64,000 nt of DNA from Pseudonocardia alni (GCF_002813375.1 NZ_PHUJ01000003.1:4464001-4528000); one strand, 5' to 3'; positions 45,119-54,616 are shown, numbered from the stretch's first letter. The notes: generated by a model from the sequence alone, not told the origin. A program made the numbers and translations.

Positions 45119-45895
45119 TCAGAAGGTGCGGTCCTCCGGGTCGAGCCGGTTGCGCAGCCGGGACAGCGTCTGCGCGAGCAGCCGGGAGACGTGCATCTGG
45201 GAGATGCCGACCTCCTGGGCGATCTGGGTCTGGGTGCGGTTGCCGAAGAACCGCAGCATCACGATGGTCCGCTCGCGGGGCGCCAGCTCGGCGAGCAGCG
45301 GGCGCAGTGACTCGCGGTAGTCGACCCGGTCCAGCTCCGCGTCGGCGTCGCCGACCAGCTCGCCGACGGTGGCGCTGCCGTCCTCCGACGACAGCATCTC
45401 GTCGAGCGAGGAGCTGCGGTAGGCCTCGGCGGCCTCCAGGCCCTCCAGGACCTCGGCGACGGGCAGGTCGAGGTACTCGGCGAGCTCCGAGGGCCGGGGC
45501 GCGCGACCGAGGGTCTGGGACAGCTCGGACACCGCGCCGTTGATCGACACGTGCATGTCCTTGAGCCGCCGCGGCACCCGCATCGACCAGCTCTGGTCCC
45601 GGAAGTGCCGGCGTACCTCACCGGAGATCGTGGGCACGGCGAAGGAGAAGAACTCACCGCCCTTCTCCGGGTCGAACCGGTCGATGGCGTTGATCAGCCC
45701 GACCGTCGCGACCTGCACGAGGTCGTCGAGGGGCTCGCCCCGGTGGTTGAACCGGCGGGCGATGTGCTGGGCGACGGGCAGGTAGCCGGTGACGAGCTGA
45801 TCGCGCAGCTGTTCCCGACGGGGGTCGCCGTCGTCGAGACCCGCGTACTGCTCGAGCAGCGGGGTGAGGTGGGCGTACTGAGGGTCCGACGTCAC
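45119..45895 (-). CDS. sigF: SigF/SigB-type stress sigma factor
   Basis: The 258-residue sigma-70 group 3 factor has region 2 (RFNHRGEPLDDLVQVATVGLINAIDRFDPEKG), region 3 and region 4 (ERTIVMLRFFGNRTQTQIAQEVGISQMHVSRLL). It directs RNA polymerase to general-stress promoters and is normally held by the RsbW kinase. GTG 45895 begins one base after the rsbW stop, so the two are made together and in balance. Confidence 0.93.
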   Translation of the reverse strand: MTSDPQYAHLTPLLEQYAGLDDGDPRREQLRDQLVTGYLPVAQHIARRFNHRGEPLDDLVQVATVGLINAIDRFDPEKGGEFFSFAVPTISGEVRRHFRDQSWSMRVPRRLKDMHVSINGAVSELSQTLGRAPRPSELAEYLDLPVAEVLEGLEAAEAYRSSSLDEMLSSEDGSATVGELVGDADAELDRVDYRESLRPLLAELAPRERTIVMLRFFGNRTQTQIAQEVGISQMHVSRLLAQTLSRLRNRLDPEDRTF

Positions 45896-45896
45896 G

Positions 45897-46328
45897 TCAC
45901 AGCCCGTGACCCGCGAGCTTGTGCAGGCGGATGGTGAGGGCCGGGCGCCCGCCGTCCTCCTCACCGGACTCGACCGCGACGTGGTCGGCCAGGGTCTGCA
46001 GGACCCGCCAGCCGAAGGAGTCGGTGGGCAGCTGCGCACCGGTGCCGGTCTCGACCCGGGCGGTGACCTCGATCCGCTCGTCGGAGACGGCGAAGGTGCA
46101 CCGCAGCGGCGAGCCGGGAGCGGCCATCGCGACCAGCGTCGCGCACGCCTCGTCGACGGCCATCCGCAGATCGGAGACCGCGTCCAGGTCGAAGTCCGCG
46201 CGTGCGGCGAGGTCGGAGGCCACCGCACGGACCGTGGGGATCAGCGCGGGCCGCGCCGCGACCCTGATCTCGACGGTGTTGTCGGTGCCGGCGCCGTGCG
46301 CCGTGCCTGCCACGTCCTCCTGGGCCAC
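45897..46328 (-). CDS. rsbW: Anti-sigma factor / serine kinase RsbW
   Basis: The 143-residue protein is a GHKL ATPase of the RsbW/SpoIIAB family that binds SigF and phosphorylates STAS antagonists. The N-box reads DLRMAVDEACATLVAMA and the later FGWRVLQTLADHV contains the second nucleotide-binding part. It precedes sigF directly. Three STAS antagonist genes lie in this window and could feed it. Confidence 0.9.
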   Translation of the reverse strand: MAQEDVAGTAHGAGTDNTVEIRVAARPALIPTVRAVASDLAARADFDLDAVSDLRMAVDEACATLVAMAAPGSPLRCTFAVSDERIEVTARVETGTGAQLPTDSFGWRVLQTLADHVAVESGEEDGGRPALTIRLHKLAGHGL

Positions 46329-46409
46329 GCTGACGAGTCCTTTCGTGCGACGGGGTGTCGGGCCGGATCATGTCGCCTCCGGCGGGGGTGTGCAGGACCG
46401 GGTGCCCGC

Positions 46410-46838
46410 TCAGGCGCCGGGAATGCCCTCCTGGTCGGGCAGGACGGTGAACAGCTGGGCGGAGCCGGTGACCTCGAGCGGCCGGAGCACGGCCCGGTTG
46501 GTGGCGACGACGAACAGCCGCCGTCCGTCCCGGGCGGCCCGCCGGGCGGTGTGGATGAGCACACCGAGGCCGCTGGAGGCGAGGAACGTGACGCCCTCCA
46601 GGTCCACGGCGAGGTCGCGGCCGTCGCCGTCGGGGGCGCGGTCCAGCAGCTCGTCGAGGGCGGTCTCGAGACGCGGTGCGGTCAGGGTGTCGACCTCGCC
46701 GCGCACGGTGAGCACGGTCAGGCCGCTGCGCGGTGAGGAGAAGCCGACGCCGAGGTGGGCGGAGTCGGTGCCGTCCAGCTCGGCGTCCCCGTCCCCCCGG
46801 GACGGTTGCGCCGGCGCGGATCCGGGCAGGGTGATCAC
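46410..46838 (-). CDS. STAS-domain anti-sigma factor antagonist (RsbV-like)
   Basis: The 142-residue protein has a STAS fold in its last hundred residues: LTVLTVRGEVDTLTAPRLE, then the phosphorylation loop VTFLASSGLGVLIHTA. In its unphosphorylated form such a protein binds RsbW and frees the sigma factor. GTG 46838 follows a GGAG; longer starts up to 46928 are open. It is transcribed toward rsbW and sigF, and the phosphatase gene starts divergently just beyond it. Confidence 0.85.
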   Translation of the reverse strand: MITLPGSAPAQPSRGDGDAELDGTDSAHLGVGFSSPRSGLTVLTVRGEVDTLTAPRLETALDELLDRAPDGDGRDLAVDLEGVTFLASSGLGVLIHTARRAARDGRRLFVVATNRAVLRPLEVTGSAQLFTVLPDQEGIPGA

Positions 46839-47053
46839 CTCCGTGTCGGGCGCCGGACGGCGCGGAAGCGTTGTGGAGCGCCGCCGTGCTCTCGACGGGC
46901 AGGTGTCTTCTCGCGCCGCACGACGCACCGGGGCCGCGGCGGGGCCGTCCTGGCCCGCGCCGGGTCCGGTCCACCCACGACAGGAGACCGGGCCCGACGA
47001 TACCGGCCGGGCTCGGCGGGCCCGGCACGGCGCCTGCCCTTAGGCTCGCCCGG

Positions 47054-49351
47054 GTGACGCGGTACTCCGATCTCGGCCCCGGCGCCCCGGCCGGTCCCCC
47101 CGGCGACGCGGTGGACCGGGCCGTCGACCAGGCGGTCGCGACCTCGGTGGAGTCCTTCGGGGAGCAGCCGAGCACCCCGGCCATGCCGCACGTGCGCGGC
47201 GGGGCGCAGGTGGCCGTCCTGATGATCGACCTCTCCGAGCGCCGGATCGTCTACGCCAACACCACCGCGCTGGAGCTGGCCGGTGACCGCCCGGTGCGGC
47301 TGCCCATCGGGGTCCGCGAGTGGAGCGAGGCCGCGCGGCTGACCGACCTGGACGGCCGTCCGTACACCGGCGAGGGGTCCCCACTGGCCCGGATCGCCTC
47401 CGGCGAGGCGGTGTCCGGCGAGCCGGTCGCGCTGCACGGACCGGGACTCATGCCCGACCGCGACGGCGTCCCGGTCCCGGGGGAGGGGGCCACGGCCAGC
47501 AGCACCCTGGTCTGGGTGACCGGGTTCGCGCTGGCCGACCCCGGAGCCCAGGGGCAGGGCACCTACGCGCAGTCCTCGGCCACCGGGCCCGGCCGGGCGC
47601 TGGCCGTGCTGCTGCCGCTGTCGGACTCCGAGGCCGGCCAGGGCGGGGACCGCGACCGGATGGGGTTCCTGCGCGACCGTGCGGTGCTCGCCACCGAGAT
47701 GTCGTTCACCATCTCCGACCCACAGCGTGAGGACGACCCGCTGGCCTGGGTGAACCCGTCGTTCGAACGTCTGACCGGGTACCCCCTCGACGAGGTGGCC
47801 GGGCGCAACTGCCGGTTCCTGCAGGGCCCCAACACCGACCGGTCCGCGGTCCGCCGGGTGCGCGAGGCGCTGCGGGAACGGCGGGCGATCACCGAGGTGC
47901 TGCTCAACTACCGGCGCGACGGCACCGCGTTCTGGAACCAGGTGTCCATCTCGCCGGTGCACGACGGCGACGGCGAGCTGGTCAACTTCGTCGGCGTGCA
48001 GAGCGACGTCACCGAGCGGGTCGTCGTCGAGCAGGAGCGGCGGGCGGCGCTCGCCGACGCCGAGGCCGCGCGGGCCCAGCTGCGGCTGCTCGCCGAGGCG
48101 ACCACCCAGATGACGACGGCGCTCGACGTGGCCGACGCCTGCCGCCGTTTCTCCCGGATCGTGGTGCCGGAGCTGGCCGACCTGTGCACGGTGGACCTGC
48201 TCGACACCCCCGACGGGGCGACCCGCGAACGGATGGCCGTCGCCGCCCGCGACGCCGACGACGAGGCGCTGCTGTCGCGGTCCGGTCCACTGGGGGCCGT
48301 GCGGATCGAGCAGCAGGCCGAGACCGCGGTGCGGACCGGCAAGCCGTACCTGGTGCAGGAGCTGCCCGACGACGGCCGCGAGGTCCACCCCGACGACCCG
48401 GAGGCGGCCGACGCCTACGAGCGGCTGCGGTTGCGCTCGGCGATGGTCGTCCCGCTGCTCGGCCGCGGCCGGGTGCTCGGCCTGGTGACGCTGTCCACCC
48501 AGTTCCCCTACGGCCGTCGCTGGACCCAGCGCGACCTGCACCTGGCCTCGGACCTCGCGGGCCGCGCCGGGCTGGCCGTCGACAACGCCCGGCTCTACGA
48601 GGTGGAGCGCGCCGCGGCGGCCACCCTGCAGCACAGCCTGCTCCCGGCGCTGCCGCAGGTCCCCGGGATGCGGGTCGCGGCCCGCTACCTGGTGGGCGCG
48701 GACGGCAACCAGGTGGGCGGGGACTGGTACGACGTGCTGCCGATGCCGGACGGCTCGGTCGGTGCCGCGGTGGGCGACGTCGTCGGCCACGACCTGTCGG
48801 CGGCCGCCGCGATGGGGCAGCTGCGCGGTGTGCTGCGCTCCTACGCCTGGGGCGGCGACGCGCCCGGGCCGGTGCTCGACCGCTGCGACCAGCTGGTGCA
48901 GGGCCTGGACATCGCCGCGATGGCGACCGCTGTGTACGCCCGGTTCGGGCCGGTGGGCCCCGACGGCGGACGCGAGCTGACCTACGCCAACGCCGGGCAC
49001 CCGGCGCCGCTGCTGCGCGACCCGCAGGGCCGGCTGCACCGGCTCGACGCGCACCACTCGCCGATGCTCGGCGCGGTGCCGGAGTTCGGGCGGGCCGCCG
49101 GGGCACACCGCGGCGGCGCCACGGTCCCGTGTGCCGCCGGGTCGCTGCTCGTGTTCTACACCGACGGTCTGACCGACATCATCGGTGAGGACGCCGACGC
49201 CCGCACCGAGCTCATCGAGCGCACGCTGGAGGAGCTGCCGTCCGACGCCGACCCCGAGCGGGTGGTGGAGCGGGTGCTCGAGGTCTGCCTGCCGGACCGG
49301 CTCGACGACGACATCGCCCTGCTCGCGATCCGTCTGGACCACCCGGCCTGA
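47054..49351 (+). CDS. PAS-LOV-GAF-SpoIIE (PP2C) phosphatase, predicted blue-light sensor
   Basis: The 765-residue protein has an N-terminal PAS domain (about residues 45-150) and a LOV domain (about 215-325). In the LOV domain GRNCRFLQGPN places Cys253 as the flavin-adduct cysteine. A helical linker, a GAF domain (about 350-510) and a C-terminal SpoIIE-type PP2C phosphatase follow; the last has metal Asp residues in VGDVVGHDLSAA and YTDGLTDIIGED. Such phosphatases dephosphorylate STAS antagonists and so switch on a sigma factor. Its place beside STAS, RsbW and SigF genes suggests direct wiring, with blue light as one input. It begins at GTG 47054. Confidence 0.92.
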   Translation: MTRYSDLGPGAPAGPPGDAVDRAVDQAVATSVESFGEQPSTPAMPHVRGGAQVAVLMIDLSERRIVYANTTALELAGDRPVRLPIGVREWSEAARLTDLDGRPYTGEGSPLARIASGEAVSGEPVALHGPGLMPDRDGVPVPGEGATASSTLVWVTGFALADPGAQGQGTYAQSSATGPGRALAVLLPLSDSEAGQGGDRDRMGFLRDRAVLATEMSFTISDPQREDDPLAWVNPSFERLTGYPLDEVAGRNCRFLQGPNTDRSAVRRVREALRERRAITEVLLNYRRDGTAFWNQVSISPVHDGDGELVNFVGVQSDVTERVVVEQERRAALADAEAARAQLRLLAEATTQMTTALDVADACRRFSRIVVPELADLCTVDLLDTPDGATRERMAVAARDADDEALLSRSGPLGAVRIEQQAETAVRTGKPYLVQELPDDGREVHPDDPEAADAYERLRLRSAMVVPLLGRGRVLGLVTLSTQFPYGRRWTQRDLHLASDLAGRAGLAVDNARLYEVERAAAATLQHSLLPALPQVPGMRVAARYLVGADGNQVGGDWYDVLPMPDGSVGAAVGDVVGHDLSAAAAMGQLRGVLRSYAWGGDAPGPVLDRCDQLVQGLDIAAMATAVYARFGPVGPDGGRELTYANAGHPAPLLRDPQGRLHRLDAHHSPMLGAVPEFGRAAGAHRGGATVPCAAGSLLVFYTDGLTDIIGEDADARTELIERTLEELPSDADPERVVERVLEVCLPDRLDDDIALLAIRLDHPA

Positions 49352-49374
49352 CGGTCCGGTCGACCGGACCGTCA
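49349..49374 (+). terminator. 26-base perfect palindrome at the end of the phosphatase gene
   Basis: Bases 49349-49374 read identically on both strands, starting with the TGA stop itself. As RNA it forms a hairpin and can stop transcription; as DNA it could also bind a dimeric protein. The following 400 bases up to 49778 contain no gene that I can support. Confidence 0.6.
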
Positions 49375-49778
49375 CCCGCCCGGACCCGGCTGCGCGGAGC
49401 GACCCGATCGGCCGCACCGGCCGACCCGATCGGCGGCCGGTCTGCCGTGTCGGCGGTCCCGGCCGGCCGAGTCGACCGCTACCGGCTGCGTCGGGCGTCC
49501 GGGGTCGACCGTCCGGGGCGGCCGCCCACCGGCGGTGCTCCGCCCGGCGGCGGGCCTGCGGCGTTCGACCGTCCGGCCCATCCGCGCTACCGGTGGTCGG
49601 GCCGAGGTCACGGTGGTGTTGCGGTCGGCGCCGTCCGTGGGCTGTGGACAGGGGGTCGTCGCCCGCTCGTGGACCGGGTGACCCCACTCGTCCGTCCGGG
49701 TGGGTAATCGGCACCCGAATCGGGGATCCGGGCGTTGTACTCGACGGACGACGACGTGTGGGATCGACGGGGGCGAGC

Positions 49779-50303
49779 GTGAGGCAGGGGACGACGCGAC
49801 CGCGGAGGCTGGTCGCGGTGGCACTGACCGCGGCGGAGTCCGCCCGTGCGGGGGGCCCGCTCGCGGCGCTCTCCGGTGAGGCGGGGGAGACCGACCTGCT
49901 GGTCGTGCGGGACGACCCGGCCCCCACCCGGCGCCCGCTCACACCGGCCGAGGCGCGGGAGCTGCTGGCGGCCGAGGACGACACCGAGGACGTGCCGGTC
50001 GAGGCGCTGCCGGTCGAGCGGGTGCGGCTGCACCGGCTCGGGCTGCGCTGGGCGGTGCAGGACGGCGACGAGGCGGACCTCGTCGCGGCGCTCTCGGAGC
50101 TGGTCGGGTTCGACCCCGACGACGACACCTGGTGCGTGGCCCCGGCCGCCGCCGGGCCGGTGGACGACCCGGAGATCGAGGTGGTCCGCCGCGCGGTGCG
50201 CCGCGTCGCCCGGGTCTACGGCCTGCCGGTGCTGCCCTACCGGCCCGCCGGACCCGTCGCGGAGGGCGTCACGGAGCCGGAGGCCCTGCCCTCGGCGGTG
50301 TGA
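49779..50303 (+). CDS. Hypothetical protein upstream of whiB3
   Basis: The 174-residue acidic protein is not recognised. It is rich in Ala, Asp and Glu, with an alternating pattern of acidic stretches (EDDTEDVPVEALPVERV, DDDTWCVAP) and one Cys. No membrane segment, signal or known motif is visible. GTG 49779 is the likely start, with GGGGGCGA upstream. It is followed by a terminator and the convergent whiB3-like gene. Confidence 0.6.
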   Translation: MRQGTTRPRRLVAVALTAAESARAGGPLAALSGEAGETDLLVVRDDPAPTRRPLTPAEARELLAAEDDTEDVPVEALPVERVRLHRLGLRWAVQDGDEADLVAALSELVGFDPDDDTWCVAPAAAGPVDDPEIEVVRRAVRRVARVYGLPVLPYRPAGPVAEGVTEPEALPSAV

Positions 50304-50340
50304 CGTCGGCCGAGCGGGCGGAACGGCCGAGCAGCAGAAA

Positions 50341-50365
50341 GGCCCGCCCGGAACCCGGGCGGGCC
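50341..50365. terminator. Bidirectional hairpin terminator before whiB3
   Basis: The arms GGCCCGCCCGG (50341-50351) and CCGGGCGGGCC (50355-50365) pair perfectly around AAC, between convergent genes. Confidence 0.85.
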
Positions 50366-50412
50366 GTGCCGGATCGGTGATCCGTCGTCAGTGATCCGTC
50401 GTACGTGGTCCG

Positions 50413-50739
50413 TCAGACGACCGCGGCGAGGCCGGGGCCCTGCTCGGCGACGATGTGTTCGGCGTCGCGACGCTCGATGATGGCGCGGCGCTCGGACTCG
50501 CCCAGCCCGCCCCACACGCCGAACGGCTCACGGCTGGCCAGCGCGAAGCGGCGGCACTCCTGCAGCACGGGACATCCCCGGCAGACCTGCTTCGCGCGCT
50601 CGGTGCGACGCGACCGGGAGGGGTTGCGCTCCCCGTCGGGGTGGAAGAACACGGCGCTGTCCATGCCGCGGCACGCACCCAGTCGCTGCCACTGCCACAC
50701 GTCGTCCATCGGGCCGGGAAGCCGGGAAACGTCGCTCAC
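50413..50739 (-). CDS. whiB3: WhiB3-like iron-sulfur transcription factor
   Basis: The 108-residue Wbl protein has the four cluster cysteines (ACRGMDS, then CRGCPVLQEC) and the GVWGGL turn before the basic C-terminus. Close agreement in LPGPMDDVWQWQRLGACRGMD and FFHPDGER identifies the WhiB3 group, redox- and NO-sensing regulators that act with the principal sigma factor. GTG 50739 is used. It lies among stress-signalling genes, though no shared operon is evident. Confidence 0.93.
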   Translation of the reverse strand: MSDVSRLPGPMDDVWQWQRLGACRGMDSAVFFHPDGERNPSRSRRTERAKQVCRGCPVLQECRRFALASREPFGVWGGLGESERRAIIERRDAEHIVAEQGPGLAAVV

Positions 50740-50998
50740 GTGCTCACCTCGTCGCTCGGGGCCCGGGAGGACCGGGTTGGCTCCTCACCCCGGTTCCCGA
50801 GGGGGTTCGAGATCAAACCTGCGCGACGTCGGGATCGGTGCTAGCGACGGGCCGTGCGAGGTGTGCAGGGCCGGCCGCGCGGTCGGACGGACCGGGCATC
50901 GCCCCTGTTCACGACACCGCCACACACCTCCGCGCCGCGCGCTGTGCCGGGCCGCCGGGTGGATCCGGGCACGCCAGGATGTGACTCAGGTCACTGTC

Positions 50999-51412
50999 TC
51001 AGGAGTCGAGTGCGGCCTGCACGTCGTCGTGGATGTCGAACAGATGGTGCAGCCCGGCGATGCCGATCGGGCGCAGGACACGCCGCTCGGTACACGCCAG
51101 ACGCAGCTCGACCCCGGCCCGGTGGGCCTGCTCCCGCAGCTCGATCAGCGCCGCCAGCCCGGAGGTGCCGAGGAAACGGACCCCGTCGAGGTCCAGCACG
51201 ACCAGCGAGGCCGCGGAGATCTGCTCGGCCACCGCGTGCCGCAGCTCCGGGGCGGTCAGCATGTCCAGCTCACCGGTCACGGCGACGACGACCGTCCCGT
51301 CCGCGGGCCGGGAGGTCTCCAGCCGTAGCCCGTCGCAGGTGTCGGTGACATCGGGTGACGTCCCGCCCGAGCCGTCGGTGGTGCCGGCGGCGGGCGGACG
51401 GGGGTCGGTCAT
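50999..51412 (-). CDS. STAS-domain anti-sigma factor antagonist
   Basis: The 137-residue protein has a variable N-terminus of about 30 residues and a STAS domain with VVVAVTGELDMLTAPELR and the loop VRFLGTSGLAALIELR. ATG 51412 is chosen over an ATG six codons upstream because family members begin close to this point. It is the second of three STAS antagonists in the window and lies directly downstream of the selB end on the same strand. Confidence 0.87.
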   Translation of the reverse strand: MTDPRPPAAGTTDGSGGTSPDVTDTCDGLRLETSRPADGTVVVAVTGELDMLTAPELRHAVAEQISAASLVVLDLDGVRFLGTSGLAALIELREQAHRAGVELRLACTERRVLRPIGIAGLHHLFDIHDDVQAALDS

Positions 51413-51460
51413 TGGGTCGACGGTAGGCACCGCGGCACGGCGTCGCCACTCGGAGCCCGC

Positions 51461-53281
51461 TCAGCGCAGGCGATGTGTCCCGTCGGGCATCCGCACCGTG
51501 AGGCCCCTGCGGGCCAGCAGCTCCAGCAGCGGCACGACGACGCGGCGGCTGCTCCCGAGCACCTCCCGTGCGGCGGAGACGGTGAACGCGCCGTCGAGCC
51601 CGTCGAGCGCGGCGACCGCCCGCTCCGGCGCGTCGGGGCCGAGCACGACCTCCGGGGCCACCCGCAGCAGTTCCCCGGCGCGGTCGAGCACCGCCAGCTC
51701 CCGCGGCCCGAGCCCCAGCTCCGCGAGCCGGGCAGCCCCCGGCGCGGCGAACGGGGCCCCGTCGAGGTCGGCGCGCACGCGGGCCGCGGCGTCGCGCAGG
51801 GCCGCCGGCGGGCCGGTGTCCGCTGCGGCCCGCACCCGCCCGTCGCGCAGGACGAGACCGGCCCCGCCGACGGCGGACAGCACGGCCTCCACCAGCGCGA
51901 CGTCCGGCAGCCCCGCGGCGCGCCGGGCCGCGGCGAGCGGCAGCCCCGGATCGAGGGGGTCCTCGGCGTCGTGCGCGGCGACGGCGGCGGCCAGTGCGGC
52001 GGCCGACGACGCGGCGGTGGCCGGGTGCAGCAACCGGCCCGCCGCGCCGGGGACCCGGGCCGCGAGCGCGGTCACCTCGCCGGCGGGCACACCCCAGCGC
52101 ACCAGGTCGTCGGCCCGGACGGTGCCGCGCCGGGCGAGCTCGGCGTCGGCGTCGGGGACGGCACCGACCCCCGCGAGCTCGTCGGCCCGACGGCGGGCCG
52201 CGCCGCGCCTGCGCAACGGCGGCGGTGCCGGGTCCAGCACCGTCACCCCGGCCACGATCCGCCCGGCACCCGGGTCACGCAGCACCGCCCGGTCCCCGAT
52301 CCGCAGCGGCAGCGGCCGTGCCGGGGTCAGCCGCACGACCGGGTCGCCACCCGCCGGGCCGGGACCGAGCGGGCGGACCCGCACCGGCACGGCTGCCGAG
52401 CCGACGTGCAGGGTCAGCCCGACCGGCGACGACGGCAGCGGGACCGGCCCGCCGACCCCGTGCAGCGCGACGTCGGCCTCCCCGGTCACCGGCCACGCCC
52501 CCGGGCCGAGCAGCGCGTCGCCGCGGTCGACCCGGTCACGGGGGACGCCCCGCAGGTTCAGCGCGACCCGCGCGACCGCGGCGGCGGCGTCGACCGGCTC
52601 GCCGAGCTCCTGCACCCCGCGCACGGTCACCGGTGCCCGCCCGGTGTCGCCGTCGAGCTCCAGGGTGTCGCCGGGGCGCACGGTGCCGCTGCGCAGCGTG
52701 CCGGTGACGACCGTCCCGGCCCCGCGGACGGTGAACGCCCGGTCCACCCACAGCCGCACCGGCCCGTCCGGGTCGGGTGCGGGCAGCCGTGCGGTGAGCG
52801 CGGCCAGCGCGCCGCGCAGCGCGTCGAGACCGGTGCCGGTGCGGGCGGAGACGGCGACCGAGGGCCAGCCGCCGAGCCCACGGGCGGCGAGCGCGGCGCG
52901 GGCGTCGTCGAGCGCCAGCTCGGGGTCGAGCAGGTCGGCGCGGGTGACCACGAGCAGTCCGTCGGTGACGCCCGCGGCCGCGAGCGCGTCGGCGTGCTCC
53001 CCGGACTGCGGCATCCAGCCCTCGTCCGCGGCGACGACGAACAGCGCCGCCGGGGCCGGACCGGCCCCGGCGAGCATCGTGGCGACGAAGCGTTCGTGCC
53101 CGGGGACGTCGACGAACGCGACCGTGCCCGCCCCCGGCACCTCGGTCCACGCGAAGCCCAGGTCGATGGTCATCCCGCGTCGGCGTTCCTCGGCGTACCG
53201 ATCGGGCTCCATCCCGGTCAGCGCCCGGACCAGCGTGGACTTGCCGTGGTCGACGTGGCCCGCGGTGCAGAGCACGTGCAC
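51461..53281 (-). CDS. selB: Selenocysteine-specific elongation factor
   Basis: SelB brings Sec-tRNA to UGA codons with the help of a SECIS hairpin. The 606-residue GTPase has G1 AGHVDHGKST at residues 7-16, G3 DVPGHE, beta-barrel domains, and C-terminal winged-helix domains (about residues 380-606) that read the SECIS. Start GTG/ATG 53281 is three bases after selA. With selA, selD and tRNA-Sec it makes a complete set. Confidence 0.95.
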   Translation of the reverse strand: MHVLCTAGHVDHGKSTLVRALTGMEPDRYAEERRRGMTIDLGFAWTEVPGAGTVAFVDVPGHERFVATMLAGAGPAPAALFVVAADEGWMPQSGEHADALAAAGVTDGLLVVTRADLLDPELALDDARAALAARGLGGWPSVAVSARTGTGLDALRGALAALTARLPAPDPDGPVRLWVDRAFTVRGAGTVVTGTLRSGTVRPGDTLELDGDTGRAPVTVRGVQELGEPVDAAAAVARVALNLRGVPRDRVDRGDALLGPGAWPVTGEADVALHGVGGPVPLPSSPVGLTLHVGSAAVPVRVRPLGPGPAGGDPVVRLTPARPLPLRIGDRAVLRDPGAGRIVAGVTVLDPAPPPLRRRGAARRRADELAGVGAVPDADAELARRGTVRADDLVRWGVPAGEVTALAARVPGAAGRLLHPATAASSAAALAAAVAAHDAEDPLDPGLPLAAARRAAGLPDVALVEAVLSAVGGAGLVLRDGRVRAAADTGPPAALRDAAARVRADLDGAPFAAPGAARLAELGLGPRELAVLDRAGELLRVAPEVVLGPDAPERAVAALDGLDGAFTVSAAREVLGSSRRVVVPLLELLARRGLTVRMPDGTHRLR

Positions 53282-53284
53282 GGC

Positions 53285-54616
53285 TCAGGTCTCCGGACGC
53301 ACGGGCACCGCGCGCACGGCCCCGGCCAGCGTCGCGTCGGCCGACGGCGGCAGCGCCCGCAGGTCGAGCAGGCAGCGCCCGTCGCCGACCCGGCCCAGCA
53401 CCGGCGGGTCACCGGCGCGCAGCGCGGCCGCGTACCGCTCGGGCAGCGCGACCGCGGCGCTGGGCAGCTCCACCCCGGGTGCGCCGCCCCCGCCGACCCC
53501 GGCGACGGTGTCCGTCGCGGTCGCGTCGATCCCGTCGGCGGCCAGGGCCGCGGCGAGCGTGTCGGCCCGCGCCCGCAGCGCGGACGGGTCGGCGTCGAGG
53601 AACTCCCGGACGGGCGTCGGCGGACCGGCCACCGACGCCTCCAGCGCCGCGAGGGTCAGCTTGTCGACGCGCATCGCCCGGGCCAGCGGGAAGCGCCGCA
53701 CCCGCTCGACCAGGTCGGCGCCGCGGCCCCCGCCGCCGAGGAGCAGACCGGCCTGCGGTCCGCCGAGCAGCTTGTCCCCGGAGGCGGTGACGAGGTCGGC
53801 GCCGTCGGCGAGGGTGCCCGCGGCGTCGGGCTCGTCGGGCAGCAGCGGGTGCGGGGTCAGCAGCCCGGACCCGATGTCGACGACGACCGGTGGCCCCAGC
53901 CCGGCCAGCTCCCGGACCCCGACGGCCGAGACGAACCCCGTCACCACGAAGTTCGACGGGTGCACCACCAGCAGGAACGCGGTGTCCGGGCCGATCGCGC
54001 CGGCGTAGTCGCGCAGGTGGGTGCGGTTGGTGGTGCCGACCGGACGGAGCCGGGCCCCGGTGGACTCGATCAGCTCGGGGATGCGGAAGCCGTCGCCGAT
54101 CTCGACGAGCTGGCCCCGGGAGACCACGACCTCGCGGCCGGTGCCGGCGAGGGCGGCGCAGACCAGTGCGAGGGCGGCGGCGCCGTTGTTCGCCACCCAG
54201 GCCGCCCCCGCACCCGGGACGGCGTCGCGCAGCGCGGCCAGCGCGTCCGTGCCGCGCGGCCCGCGGCGCCCGGTGGCCAGGTCCAGCTCGACGTCGCAGG
54301 TGCCCGCGGCCACCCCCAGCGCGTCGACGGCGGCGGCCGAGAGCGGCGCCCGGCCCAGGTTGGTGTGCAGCAGCACGCCGCTCGCGTTGAGGACCGCCCG
54401 GATCCCGGTCGCGGCGGCGGGCAGCGACGCCCCGGCGACGGCGGCGACCTCCTCGGGTGCGATCCGGCCCGCCCGCGCGTCCTGCTGCGCCGCGACGACG
54501 GCGCGCTTGACCCGCGGCCGGCCCAGCCGTGCGGCGGCCCCGGCCAGCGCCGGGTCGGCCAGGACGACGTCGGTCCGGGGGACGCGCCGGCGCGGGTCGG
54601 GCTCGGCGGGGGTCAC
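53285..54616 (-). CDS. selA: L-seryl-tRNA(Sec) selenium transferase
   Basis: SelA converts Ser-tRNA(Sec) to Sec-tRNA(Sec) with selenophosphate. The 443-residue PLP enzyme has NLGRAPLS early, WVANNGAAALALV, and the PLP lysine in TASGDKLLGGPQAG near residue 285. It lies immediately before selB with three bases between, forming the selAB pair. Confidence 0.95.
   Translation of the reverse strand: MTPAEPDPRRRVPRTDVVLADPALAGAAARLGRPRVKRAVVAAQQDARAGRIAPEEVAAVAGASLPAAATGIRAVLNASGVLLHTNLGRAPLSAAAVDALGVAAGTCDVELDLATGRRGPRGTDALAALRDAVPGAGAAWVANNGAAALALVCAALAGTGREVVVSRGQLVEIGDGFRIPELIESTGARLRPVGTTNRTHLRDYAGAIGPDTAFLLVVHPSNFVVTGFVSAVGVRELAGLGPPVVVDIGSGLLTPHPLLPDEPDAAGTLADGADLVTASGDKLLGGPQAGLLLGGGGRGADLVERVRRFPLARAMRVDKLTLAALEASVAGPPTPVREFLDADPSALRARADTLAAALAADGIDATATDTVAGVGGGGAPGVELPSAAVALPERYAAALRAGDPPVLGRVGDGRCLLDLRALPPSADATLAGAVRAVPVRPET

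Noticed and set aside
46835-50128. Long minus-strand open frame across the LOV phosphatase
   Set aside because: It is a shadow of the phosphatase gene with no recognisable domain, and the true gene on the other strand has complete motifs.
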